A stretch of 64,000 bases of DNA from Patescibacteria group bacterium (GCA_018817125.1 JAHIUN010000005.1:1-64000); one strand, 5' to 3'. Counted from the first letter of the stretch, positions 52,213 to 59,579 are shown. Notes: a model not told the origin generated them from the sequence alone. Program-made: numbers and translations.

Positions 52213-53031
52213 CTATTCCAGGGTGACATCGATAAAGTCGCTGTCTTCACCTCCTGGTCCGTACACTGTGGCTGTGATTCGGATTACATTACTAGCAGTT
52301 GAGCCTGTGGTGTAAGTGAACGAACCACTGTTGCCGTTAATCGTGCATCCAGAAGTGGAGCCAGATGTCCCCGACCCTACTATTACTTCTGCACTAGCTG
52401 TGCAAGTTGTAGCGTTTGAGGTGGAAAAAGTAACAGGATAATCAATTCCAGCCGAGAGACACCATCCGCCCGTGCTGCTGCAGTCAATCTGCAGGTTGCT
52501 GATGGTCGGCAGCGGCGGCACTTCACACTGGTCACCAGACCAGCCGTCCGTGCAGTTGCAGTAGTACTCGTCGTCAGCATCGTACTCGCACGCGCCATGA
52601 TCACCGCAGTAATCGGCCGGGCATTCCGGCAGGCAGTCGCCGTCGGAGTTTCCGTCCTGGTAACCAGCGTCGCACGCGCAGTCGCCCGAAAGCTCCTGAC
52701 ACGCGGCGTTGGTACCGCAAGTGATGCCGAAGCACAAGTCTTCGACGCACTCGTCGTCGCCGTTCAGCCGGTAGCCGACGGCGCAGGTGTCACACAGGGT
52801 GCCGGCGTAGCCGGTGTCGCAGTCACAGACCGCTTCACCGGTGCTGTTGCCGCAGGCGCCGTGGTCGCACGGGTCGGGCACGCAGGGGTCATCCCCCACG
52901 CACTCCCCGTCCAGTTCACGGCAGGTCTGCCACGGTTCACAGGTGACGTCGGAACACAGGTCTCCTCTGCCCGGCCCGCAGGCGGCTATTGTCATCACAG
53001 TAAACACCAGACCGATTCGCAGCTTATTCAT
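52213..53031 (-). CDS. EGF-repeat lipoprotein (unit 3)
   Basis: A 272-aa protein from ATG 53031 (GGAG ribosome-binding site). IGLVFTVMTIAAC is a lipobox. It corresponds to the C-terminal half of the 46383 protein: CSDVTCEPWQTCRELDGECV, CDHGACGNSTGEAVCDC, CGTNAACQELSGDCACD and CGDHGACEYDADDEYYC, then the Ig-like C-terminus (TISNLQIDCSSTGGWC...IDVTLE). The first two EGF modules and the ~270-residue middle domain are absent. G+C-rich like its paralogue. Upstream, a short ORF (MRLFFLKRSLK) overlaps the start by ATGA. Confidence 0.8.
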   Translation of the reverse strand: MNKLRIGLVFTVMTIAACGPGRGDLCSDVTCEPWQTCRELDGECVGDDPCVPDPCDHGACGNSTGEAVCDCDTGYAGTLCDTCAVGYRLNGDDECVEDLCFGITCGTNAACQELSGDCACDAGYQDGNSDGDCLPECPADYCGDHGACEYDADDEYYCNCTDGWSGDQCEVPPLPTISNLQIDCSSTGGWCLSAGIDYPVTFSTSNATTCTASAEVIVGSGTSGSTSGCTINGNSGSFTYTTGSTASNVIRITATVYGPGGEDSDFIDVTLE

Positions 53032-53117
53032 TTTAAGCTCCTTTTCAGAAAGAAAAGCCTCATTGTTAAGTAACAACCCCCGCCCACTGCAAACAGAGGC
53101 AGAGATATGGATTGTTA

Positions 53118-53145
53118 ATTTTATATTATTTTATGTTTATGTCAA
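53118..53145 (-). promoter_or_regulatory. Promoter of the unit-3 EGF gene
   Basis: TTGACA, 16-bp spacer identical to that at 40114-40129, TAAAAT. Confidence 0.75.
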
Positions 53146-53218
53146 TCTTTATAGCATGACAAAAATACGTTCATTTTTTGACAATCAACGTTTGTTTTTT
53201 TAGTGAGGGCAACGTTTT

Positions 53219-53665
53219 TTACTGATTGTTCACAGCCAGGACGGTCTTGACTCCCTGGCGGGAGCCGAAGATGTTTTTTAAGGCGGAAAGCATTCGAAAG
53301 GCCTTTTCTTTTTCCCCTAAAAAGTAGGGCCGTTCTTCCCCTTCCGCAAAGATGAAATACCGCCCGTCTTCATCCACGATCAGCTCACAGGCTTTGTTGT
53401 CGAGCGTGAGAGACTGGACCGTCTTGCCTTTTGCCCGGTTGATTCCCGGATTGTTTTTCAGGCTAAAATGGCCAAGCGCCACATGAAGACGGTCGCGGCT
53501 TTGGCTGATTTTCTCTTTTGCCTGCGAACGGGCATCCGCTTTTAAGCCTGAATTGATCTGGCTGGCGACCGGGCCGTACCCCATTATGCCTAAAAAAGCC
53601 AATGCTGCCGGTAAGACTGTTCCTTTTTTCCTTATTCCCTCTGATGGCTGGTTTCGTGTAGCCAT
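53219..53665 (-). CDS. Hypothetical protein with N-terminal membrane anchor
   Basis: A 148-aa protein from ATG 53665. KKGTVLPAALAFLGIMGYG is a hydrophobic N-terminal segment (signal or anchor). The rest is a small soluble domain with CELIVDEDGRYFIFAEGEER and EKEKAFRMLSALKNIFGS. No family recognised. The start is placed after a clear promoter (TTGACG, 17 bp, TATTAT). A longer frame to 53722 would start inside that promoter. Confidence 0.6.
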   Translation of the reverse strand: MATRNQPSEGIRKKGTVLPAALAFLGIMGYGPVASQINSGLKADARSQAKEKISQSRDRLHVALGHFSLKNNPGINRAKGKTVQSLTLDNKACELIVDEDGRYFIFAEGEERPYFLGEKEKAFRMLSALKNIFGSRQGVKTVLAVNNQ

Positions 53666-53693
53666 TTTTATTACTAATGGTTGAGTGTAATTT

Positions 53694-53722
53694 ATAATAC
53701 ACTTAACTCTGTGCGGCGTCAA
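53694..53722 (-). promoter_or_regulatory. Promoter of the 148-aa gene
   Basis: TTGACG (53722-53717), 17-bp spacer, TATTAT (53699-53694). Confidence 0.6.
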
Positions 53723-53813
53723 TGTCCCTTGTCGGTTTTTAAAAAAAGGGGACGCGGCAGGATTACCGCGCCCCCCGATTTGGCCTATCTCTCCCTGGCG
53801 TATCAGCTAGATG

Positions 53814-54548
53814 TCATTCCCTCCTTTCTAACCGTACCGTGACGGGGGTAAAGGTGCATGTTGGGGCGACCACGAAGCCGAAGCTTTCGTTGTCGCCTAG
53901 ACTGATGTCGCTACTGGTTGTTAGGAGCCGCCCCCCTCGCTGAATCCACGCCTGACAGCCTTCCGGCCAACGGATGAGAAAGTTCCCGGCCTCGCCTGAA
54001 TTGGCGAAATACGCTCGTGCCGCTGTCCCGAAACGAGTCTCCAGCCACAGTTCGGTGAATTCCTCGGAGGAAATTTCTACCTCACTATCAGTCTCCAGCG
54101 GATGCTCCACCCCAAAGTCCTTCAGGACCACTGTGGGACGATCCACGACCAGGTCGCGATACGTCTCCATAGTATGTCGGGGTTGGATGTCCGCCTTGAA
54201 GCTGACACCCTCAGTTCCGAGGAACTGAAGGTGCGGACTAGCGATTTCGTCCCGGAAGAGCTTGAGCGTGACTACCGTCCAGTCATCAGTGTCCACCCAT
54301 TGGACTCCGATATTCTGGTCGGTCAGCCGGTCTGTGGCGACAACGCCGATACAGCCGTCCAGCCTTTGAAAGGCCAGAGATACCAGAGAGATTTCTCCCT
54401 GCTGGTCGTCTGCAGCAGCGTGTGCCACGCTTTCCCCCGGTACCTGAAAGGCGGGGCGCCCGAAGACCACCTCATTGTGGTCATATTCGGAACATCCCGT
54501 CAGGGCGAGGAACGCAAGAGTTGCGGCTCCCCATCGGTATGGAACGAT
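53814..54548 (-). CDS. Lipoprotein apparently starting at an AUC codon
   Basis: With an ATC start at 54548 the protein is 244 aa and begins (M)VPYRWGAATLAFLALTGC, a perfect lipoprotein signal peptide with lipobox LTGC. GGAGG stands exactly 6 bp upstream of that ATC; no ATG, GTG or TTG exists in frame before a stop codon upstream. The next usable start, GTG 54470, would remove the whole signal peptide. The mature protein is beta-rich and Trp-poor (VSLAFQRLDGCIGVVATDR, FLIRWPEGCQAWIQRGGRL) and not recognised. Either a rare AUC start or a mutated/mis-sequenced ATG. It has a good promoter (54655-54683). Confidence 0.65.
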   Translation of the reverse strand: MVPYRWGAATLAFLALTGCSEYDHNEVVFGRPAFQVPGESVAHAAADDQQGEISLVSLAFQRLDGCIGVVATDRLTDQNIGVQWVDTDDWTVVTLKLFRDEIASPHLQFLGTEGVSFKADIQPRHTMETYRDLVVDRPTVVLKDFGVEHPLETDSEVEISSEEFTELWLETRFGTAARAYFANSGEAGNFLIRWPEGCQAWIQRGGRLLTTSSDISLGDNESFGFVVAPTCTFTPVTVRLERRE

Positions 54549-54654
54549 AGCTCACCTCCGTATTCTAAGGGAAGAGAGGGCCAAATTTATAATGAACAAT
54601 GAACGGTAAGCAAATGCTTCCATTCACTGACTTTTGCGAAAAAACGCAGAGTTG

Positions 54655-54683
54655 ATTTTAGCATAAGAATAAAAGTATGTCAA
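54655..54683 (-). promoter_or_regulatory. Promoter of the 244-aa lipoprotein gene
   Basis: TTGACA (54683-54678), 17-bp spacer, TAAAAT (54660-54655). Confidence 0.75.
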
Positions 54684-54721
54684 TCAATATTATTCCATTT
54701 TTGTCAATTTGCTTAGATGTA

Positions 54722-54749
54722 GAAAAAGACCGCATGTGAGTGCGGTCTT
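54722..54749 (-). terminator. Intrinsic terminator
   Basis: On the minus strand AAGACCGCA-CTCACA-TGCGGTCTT is followed by TTTCT. It ends the transcription unit that begins at the promoter 55100-55128. Confidence 0.85.
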
Positions 54750-54803
54750 AAACCTTATCCTCAGATTGGATGTTGTAGGAACCCTGAATCGGACTTAGCC
54801 TTC

Positions 54804-55055
54804 TCACCCATTCATCTTTCTCAATTTGGAGTATCCTCCATCAGGAGAATTTCCTTCCTCTTTCCGGTTGACGGTATGAGGAGTGTGAAAGATGAATCCC
54901 CCCGCTCTCCTAGCTAAGCTGGATTCGACTTTGCCCCAATGAATAAATGAGGCTTTGTTCGGCAGATTTGGATCTACTTGCCTTTTTGGGCTCAACCAAA
55001 AACATCGATCTGGGTTAAGGTTTATTCTTATAACATCGGACGACAAGGAGGGCAT
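54804..55055 (-). CDS. Small ORF of uncertain coding status
   Basis: An 83-aa ORF (MPSLSSDVIRINLNPDRC...) between a near-consensus promoter and an intrinsic terminator. The protein has no signal peptide and no recognisable domain; ARRAGGFIFHTPHTVNRKEE is its most distinctive segment. Because the transcript would be only about 360 nt and the ribosome-binding site is poor (GGAAGG abutting the ATG), the unit could equally encode a structured RNA. I could not find RNase P, SRP or 6S signatures in it. Confidence 0.4.
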   Translation of the reverse strand: MPSLSSDVIRINLNPDRCFWLSPKRQVDPNLPNKASFIHWGKVESSLARRAGGFIFHTPHTVNRKEEGNSPDGGYSKLRKMNG

Positions 55056-55099
55056 CCTTCCATCCGCTGTATGTAAAAGGTGAAAAATTCACCCGAATG

Positions 55100-55128
55100 A
55101 CTTTATTCCAGTGACTGTTAAATGTCAA
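55100..55128 (-). promoter_or_regulatory. Promoter of the small ORF/RNA unit
   Basis: TTGACA (55128-55123), 17-bp spacer, TAAAGT (55105-55100). Confidence 0.65.
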
Positions 55129-55175
55129 ATCTTTTGCGATAATGGCAGTGACCAGGGATCAGCGCTGGTTACTGG

Positions 55176-56243
55176 TCACTGGCTACCGAGAGCCTGTAAG
55201 GTTCTTTCCGCGCATTTCTCCCAGGAATAGTTCTGAAGGGTTTCATCATGATTTTTAACCAGCTCCGCCCACAGCTCTTTCTGCTCCGCCAGCGTCTTCA
55301 TGTGCTCCGCCAGTGTTTCACTATCATGCGAATCGAAGAAGAGCGCATTGTTTTTGGCGATTGCGTAAGAGGTTGGAATCCGAGAGGCAATAATTGGCAC
55401 TTTGGCGTCCATTGCTTCTAAGAGCGGCAATCCAAATCCTTCGAAAAGGGAAGGAAAAACAAACGCTAAACAATTCTGATATAAAACAGTTTTTGTTTTA
55501 TCATCGATATAACCGGTAACAATAATATTCTTGTTTCGAACCGATTTCAGAATAGCCTCCCCACCCACGCCGGTTTTACCTGCCAAAACCAATTTCAGAT
55601 AGGGGTGTTTTTTATGGATTTTTTCAAAAGCTTCAATTAATACGCCAAGATTCTTTTTGCTTTCAATCCGCCCGACAAATAAAAAATAATGGCGTGGTCT
55701 TACATGATATCGGCCTGCTATTTCATCGATCTCATTCTGTTCTACTTTGGTCTCATCCGCCTCGAATCCCAATGGGACAACACTAATTTTCTGAAAGTCG
55801 GCTTTATAAAATTCAATCAGATCATCCCTTGTTGTTTCTGAGGGGACAATGATTTGTCTGGTATGCTTAACAGCAAATTTTGTTCCCCAATCCAAATAAC
55901 ATCGGCTTAACCATCCGTAGCTTTCCGGAAAACGCTTAAAAGCCACATCGTGAATAGTGATGGTCGTGTTTTTAGGGTGTATGAGTGGTATTAGATGAGA
56001 GGGGACGAACAGGTTGCCGATTTGTTTATTCCTCCAAACTTCCCAGCTCAGCCGTACCTGCGTCCACAGCCGGGGAAACGGAATGGTCATCTGCGGAACA
56101 GGCAGGTCGATTTTCCGCGGGCTGATGAGCGTGATATTGTCCGGATTTTGTTTAACGAGTTCATTGATTAAAAAATAGGAGTAATTTTCTACTCCGGTTC
56201 GCTTGGCGGTGTTGTTGTAGCGAGAGGCGTCTATATAAATCAT
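55176..56243 (-). CDS. GT4-type glycosyltransferase
   Basis: A 355-aa protein from ATG 56243 (MIYIDASRYNNTAKRTGVEN). The N-terminal half contains TITIHDVAFKRFPESYGWLS and QIIVPSETTRDDLIEFY. The C-terminal half has the nucleotide-sugar site YFLFVGRIESKKNLGVLIEA and PSLFEGFGLPLLEAMDAKVP (E-x7-E motif). This is the family 4 / glycosyl transferases group 1 fold, probably a mannosyl- or rhamnosyl-type transferase in surface polysaccharide synthesis. A longer frame to 56306 is translated TTGTAA-word repeat and is rejected. Stand-alone gene, no cluster around it. Confidence 0.9.
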   Translation of the reverse strand: MIYIDASRYNNTAKRTGVENYSYFLINELVKQNPDNITLISPRKIDLPVPQMTIPFPRLWTQVRLSWEVWRNKQIGNLFVPSHLIPLIHPKNTTITIHDVAFKRFPESYGWLSRCYLDWGTKFAVKHTRQIIVPSETTRDDLIEFYKADFQKISVVPLGFEADETKVEQNEIDEIAGRYHVRPRHYFLFVGRIESKKNLGVLIEAFEKIHKKHPYLKLVLAGKTGVGGEAILKSVRNKNIIVTGYIDDKTKTVLYQNCLAFVFPSLFEGFGLPLLEAMDAKVPIIASRIPTSYAIAKNNALFFDSHDSETLAEHMKTLAEQKELWAELVKNHDETLQNYSWEKCAERTLQALGSQ

Positions 56244-56248
56244 AAATG

Positions 56249-56293
56249 CATTATAAACTTGTAATTTGTAATTTGTAACTTGTAATTTGTAGC
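56249..56293. repeat. TTGTAA(C/T) word repeat upstream of the glycosyltransferase
   Basis: AACTTGTAATTTGTAATTTG and TAACTTGTAATTTGTAG, then CTCCAAAGCTCCAAG. Same words as at 21295, 36197 and 36584. Confidence 0.6.
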
Positions 56294-56358
56294 TCCAAAG
56301 CTCCAAGTTTCAAATTTCTAAATTTCAAGTTTTCATTTGAATTCGTGATTCAAATGGG

Positions 56359-56364
56359 TATAAT
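56359..56364 (+). promoter_or_regulatory. -10 box of the PUR-protein gene
   Basis: GGG-TATAAT-ACGG, 30 bp before the ATG at 56395. Confidence 0.55.
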
Positions 56365-56394
56365 ACGGACGCTTATTTTTTAACCTTATTCAAA

Positions 56395-56757
56395 ATGGCA
56401 GATGATGATATTAAAGATGATGTTGCTACCGAAGAGACTCCCGCTGAGGAGAAGGTGGAAGACGTCAAAGAAGATGGAGGCTATCAATTTGATGATGATC
56501 TCACTTCATCTGAGCCCAGTGAGGCTCCCGCTCCCGCTTCGGCCGGTGGTCGTGGTGGTAAATACGCTGATGAAATTTTTTCAAAAACCATCCATGCTAA
56601 ATTCCGCACGTTTTATGTGGATTTGAAAGAAAGTACGAATGGCAAGTTTGTGAAGGTCAGCGAGAAAAGTCACGGACGCAAAAGCACTATCATGATGGAT
56701 GCAGAAGACGTGCCGGCTATGATCGAGGCTTTACAGGAAGTTCAGGCAAAACTGTAA
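56395..56757 (+). CDS. PUR-family nucleic-acid-binding protein (DUF3276)
   Basis: A 120-aa protein. The first ~55 residues are acidic and disordered (DDDIKDDVATEETPAEEK). Residues ~58-120 form one PUR repeat: EIFSKTIHAKFRTFYVDLKE, GKFVKVSEKSHGRKSTIMMD and VPAMIEALQEV. PUR domains bind single-stranded purine-rich DNA/RNA; bacterial members (e.g. in Borrelia and Bacteroidetes) bind nucleic acid or ribosomal proteins. The gene converges with rny, with a shared bidirectional terminator between them. Confidence 0.9.
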   Translation: MADDDIKDDVATEETPAEEKVEDVKEDGGYQFDDDLTSSEPSEAPAPASAGGRGGKYADEIFSKTIHAKFRTFYVDLKESTNGKFVKVSEKSHGRKSTIMMDAEDVPAMIEALQEVQAKL

Positions 56758-56782
56758 CTCCTCATTCGATTGTCGTATAAAC

Positions 56783-56821
56783 AAAAAACAGGACTAAGCC
56801 GTTGGCAAAGCCCTGTTTTTT
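56783..56821. terminator. Bidirectional terminator between PUR gene and rny
   Basis: AAAAAACAGG-loop-CCCTGTTTTTT with A and T runs on both sides. Confidence 0.85.
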
Positions 56822-56835
56822 AATTGAATAATGAG

Positions 56836-58395
56836 TTATTTGGCAATCGTAATGGCCCTTGTTTCCCTTAGCACATTCACTTTTACGGTGCCCGGGTAGG
56901 CGAGTTCTTTTTCGATCTTGCGGGCAATATCGTGCGATAGCTTAATGGCAGCCAGGTCATCGATTTTATCCGGTTTCACCATAACGCGTATCTCACGTCC
57001 TGCCTGGATGGCGTAGGCTTTATCGATTCCGCTGAAGCTGTGAGCCAGATCTTCAAGATCCTGCAGACGTTTTAGATAGGTAGCCAGCGTTTCACGCCGG
57101 GCGCCGGGCCGTGAAGCAGAAATCGCGTCTGCGGCATGGACGATCATGGCAATCGGGGATTCAAACGGCACTTCTTCATGATGCGCTTCGGCCGCGTGGA
57201 TCACCTCTCGCGGTAAACCGTATTTCTTTAAAATATCCCGGCTGATCAACGCGTGGCTTCCTTCAATCTCATGATCCACCGCCTTACCGATGTCATGCAG
57301 AAAGCCAGCGGTTTTGGCGAGTTGCACATCCAGCCCCAATTCCCCAGCCATACCGGCCGCCAGAAAACCGACTTCCATGCTGTGCTTAAGCGCGTTTTGA
57401 CCGTAACTGGTACGGAAGCGGAGTCGGCCGATGATTTTGATCAGATCAGGATGAAGTCCGAAAATCCCCATTTCCTGAGCAGCCTTTTCGCCAAAGTCGA
57501 CCATCATCTGATTGATTTCCTTTTTCGTTTCTTCCACAATTGTTTCGATCCGTGCTGGGTGGATACGTCCGTCTTCAATCAGCTTTTCCAGCGCTCGTTT
57601 GGCCACATACCGGCGCACCAGATCAAATCCGGAGATCACAATGGCTCCCGGTGTGTCATCCACAATCACATCTACACCGGTCAGGTGTTCAAAGGCATTG
57701 ATGTTACGGCCTTCACGGCCGATGATACGACCCTTAATATCATCCCCCGGCAACTGCACCAGGGTTTGAGTGGATTCGGAAGTGACTTCGGAGGCGATCT
57801 TCTGAATAGCCTGAGCGATGATGTTTTTAGCACGCTTTTTCGAATCTTCTTTAACGTCAACCTCCACCTTGTTGTAGCGCTCCACAATTTCATCTTTATA
57901 ATCCCGTTCCACGTTTTCGAGCAGCATTTCCTTAGCTTCTTCTTTACTCAGCTTGGTGATTTCAGAAAGGGCTTCTTCCTGTTCTTTATAAATGGCATCC
58001 AGCTTTTCTTCCTCTATTTTCAAATCTTCCATTTTTTTATGGCAGGTCTCTTTGAAGTTTTCATTTTCCGTGATCTTTTTTTCAAGCTGATCTTCCTTAT
58101 TATTCAGGCGCTCCTCTTGTTTTTCCAACTGTTTACGCCTTTCTACTTCTTCTTTTTTTGCCTCATTGATAATGTCGAGGGCCTTATCCTTGGCATCAAT
58201 TATTTTTTCTTTGATCTTGGTTTCAACGGTACTGGCTTTACTCTCAAGGTCTTTTAGGTGTTTTTCGATTTTGGCTATTTCCGAATCCGCCTGAGCCCGG
58301 ATTTTTTGCAGGCGCTTACCGCCTTCCATTTGGAAATAACCATAGATCGCCCCACCCCCTATTGCCAGCCCGAGGATTAAAAATAAAACACTCAT
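56836..58395 (-). CDS. rny: Ribonuclease Y
   Basis: A 519-aa endoribonuclease. An N-terminal membrane helix (VLFLILGLAIGGGAIYGYF) is followed by a long coiled coil (residues ~25-200, ERRKQLEKQEERLNNKEDQL). A KH domain (GRIIGREGRNINAFEHLTGV) and an HD domain (TAGFLHDIGKAVDHEIEGSH) complete the protein. It initiates mRNA decay at the membrane. The length is the standard for RNase Y. The gene has an unusually long upstream region with a structured element, which may allow feedback on its own mRNA (inference). Confidence 0.95.
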   Translation of the reverse strand: MSVLFLILGLAIGGGAIYGYFQMEGGKRLQKIRAQADSEIAKIEKHLKDLESKASTVETKIKEKIIDAKDKALDIINEAKKEEVERRKQLEKQEERLNNKEDQLEKKITENENFKETCHKKMEDLKIEEEKLDAIYKEQEEALSEITKLSKEEAKEMLLENVERDYKDEIVERYNKVEVDVKEDSKKRAKNIIAQAIQKIASEVTSESTQTLVQLPGDDIKGRIIGREGRNINAFEHLTGVDVIVDDTPGAIVISGFDLVRRYVAKRALEKLIEDGRIHPARIETIVEETKKEINQMMVDFGEKAAQEMGIFGLHPDLIKIIGRLRFRTSYGQNALKHSMEVGFLAAGMAGELGLDVQLAKTAGFLHDIGKAVDHEIEGSHALISRDILKKYGLPREVIHAAEAHHEEVPFESPIAMIVHAADAISASRPGARRETLATYLKRLQDLEDLAHSFSGIDKAYAIQAGREIRVMVKPDKIDDLAAIKLSHDIARKIEKELAYPGTVKVNVLRETRAITIAK

Positions 58396-58417
58396 GGCTA
58401 AATTGGGTTAAAAATAC

Positions 58418-58612
58418 AAATTTAACCTCAAGTTAATAAAGCTTGATGAGTCTTATCTTTCAGCCGTTTTTAATTTTGAAGGGTTTCAAATAAGGAGATT
58501 AATCAAGGGATGAAGAGGGCTGATCGTTACAGGATTCCGTCGTGTATCAGCGACCTGTCTGGTTCCAATCCTTTTGCTAGTATTAACTTGAGATTCGGTT
58601 AAAATTATTGTT
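58418..58612 (-). other. Structured leader region of rny
   Basis: TCAAGTTAATA near 58427 is perfectly inverted as TATTAACTTGA near 58582, enclosing about 145 bp with an inner hairpin (CAGGATTCCGTCG...CGACCTG). A -10-like TATAAA at about 58648-58653 would give a ~245-nt leader. It could be a cis-regulatory fold or a separate small RNA. The 58396-58800 gap holds no ORF of interest. Confidence 0.45.
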
Positions 58613-58782
58613 TGCTAATAATTTTGGGTTATATTACTTTTTCATTTTATACTAGAAATTTGTATTTTCAAAATGCTTTTTCCCTTTTCCAAAAATATTT
58701 AAAAATGGCTTAAATAAGCCAAATAATTTTTTTTATCCACTAGGCCGCCTCCCCGCTAAATAAAAAAAGAGAAGTAAAGGGG

Positions 58783-58811
58783 TTGATTTTATTTTTTAAA
58801 TTTGCTATAAT
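58783..58811 (+). promoter_or_regulatory. Strong promoter of the repeat RNA
   Basis: TTGATT (58783-58788), exactly 17 bp, TATAAT (58806-58811); a second TATAAT lies at 58815-58820. Confidence 0.8.
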
Positions 58812-58819
58812 AGTATAAT

Positions 58820-59578
58820 ACAAAAGAAAAAATGATCATTTACATATGGGGCGACAGTGGGAATAGTCTGCTTGGGAAAACAAAAATCAAATAGACCTCT
58901 CTTGATTCCGTTCGCGGGATTGAGTCCGGTCTCTGGTTCTATGCTCTCAGGCAGTCTGATCCTACTGTCCGATAGTGAGAAGAGTCTGTCTAGGAAAACA
59001 AAAATCAAAATCTCCTCCGTCCGCTTTCATCTTTCGTAGCTTGCTACGGAGAATGTACTGGCGGTCGGTGGTCTCTGGTTCCATGCTCTTAGGCAGTCTG
59101 ATCTCACTATCATGTATCGGTGAGAAGAGTTCGCCTAGGAAAACAAAAATCAAAACTTTCATCTTTTGTGGCTTGCTACGGAAGATGGATCGGTTCTGGC
59201 TTTATGTTCTTGGGCGGACTTCTCTCACTGATTGTGTTACCGCTTTCTCACTTCCGTACCTGTTTGCTTCGGCGTTCAGTTGCGTGGTGAGGTTTGTGGC
59301 TTTGGCCTTTCATTTCTGCCTTCGGGTGGTTCTGAATGGTCGGGTCGCTTTTCTCCTCTCAAAGCAAAATAAAAGCTCATTTCTTGACCGCTTTCGGCCT
59401 TCGTAGTTTACTATGGAGAATGTGGCGGGTGAGTATGAACACCTTGTTTGGTTTTGTTGGAGTGTAGTGGTCTGTCATTTTGTTTTTTTAAGACAGGATG
59501 TCGGACGGCTACGTTTTCAACGGTTTCGCCGTCGGTGGGAGACTAAAAAAACCTTTATCTTCGGAAAAAGGTTTTTTT
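58820..59578 (+). ncRNA. Candidate long non-coding RNA built of tandem ~120-145-nt units
   Basis: Between the promoter above and an intrinsic terminator lies a region without a convincing gene. CTAGGAAAACAAAAATCAAA (58989, 59137; TTGGGAAAACAAAAATCAAA at 58872) recurs three times, and GGTCTCTGGTTCTATGCTCT twice, at 58928 and 59069, with a decayed third copy near 59195. Hairpins recur too: CGTAG-CTTG-CTACG (59035), CGTAG-TTTA-CTATG (59402), CTCAC...GTGAG (59104-59124). Stem positions vary as G-C or G-U, which suggests selection for structure. ORFs crossing it on either strand translate the repeat and look spurious. No RNase P, SRP, 6S or intron signature was found. Confidence 0.6.
59545..59578 (+). 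terminator. Intrinsic terminator of the repeat RNA
   Basis: AAAAAAACCTTT-ATCTTCGG-AAAAAGGTTTTTTT. Confidence 0.85.
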
Positions 59579-59579
59579 A

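Noticed and set aside
54722-55128. RNase P RNA
   Set aside because: Length would fit, but the conserved P4-flanking sequences (GAGGAAAGTCC-type and ACAGAA-type) are not present on either strand.
56244-56306. 21-residue N-terminal extension of the glycosyltransferase
   Set aside because: It is translated TTGTAA word repeat (MELWSYKLQVTNYKLQVYNA); the GT4 fold begins at MIYIDASRY.
58857-59406. Overlapping plus- and minus-strand ORFs of 60-143 codons through the tandem repeat
   Set aside because: They translate the same repeat in several frames on both strands, have no ribosome-binding sites and no protein-like composition. A structured RNA explains the region better.
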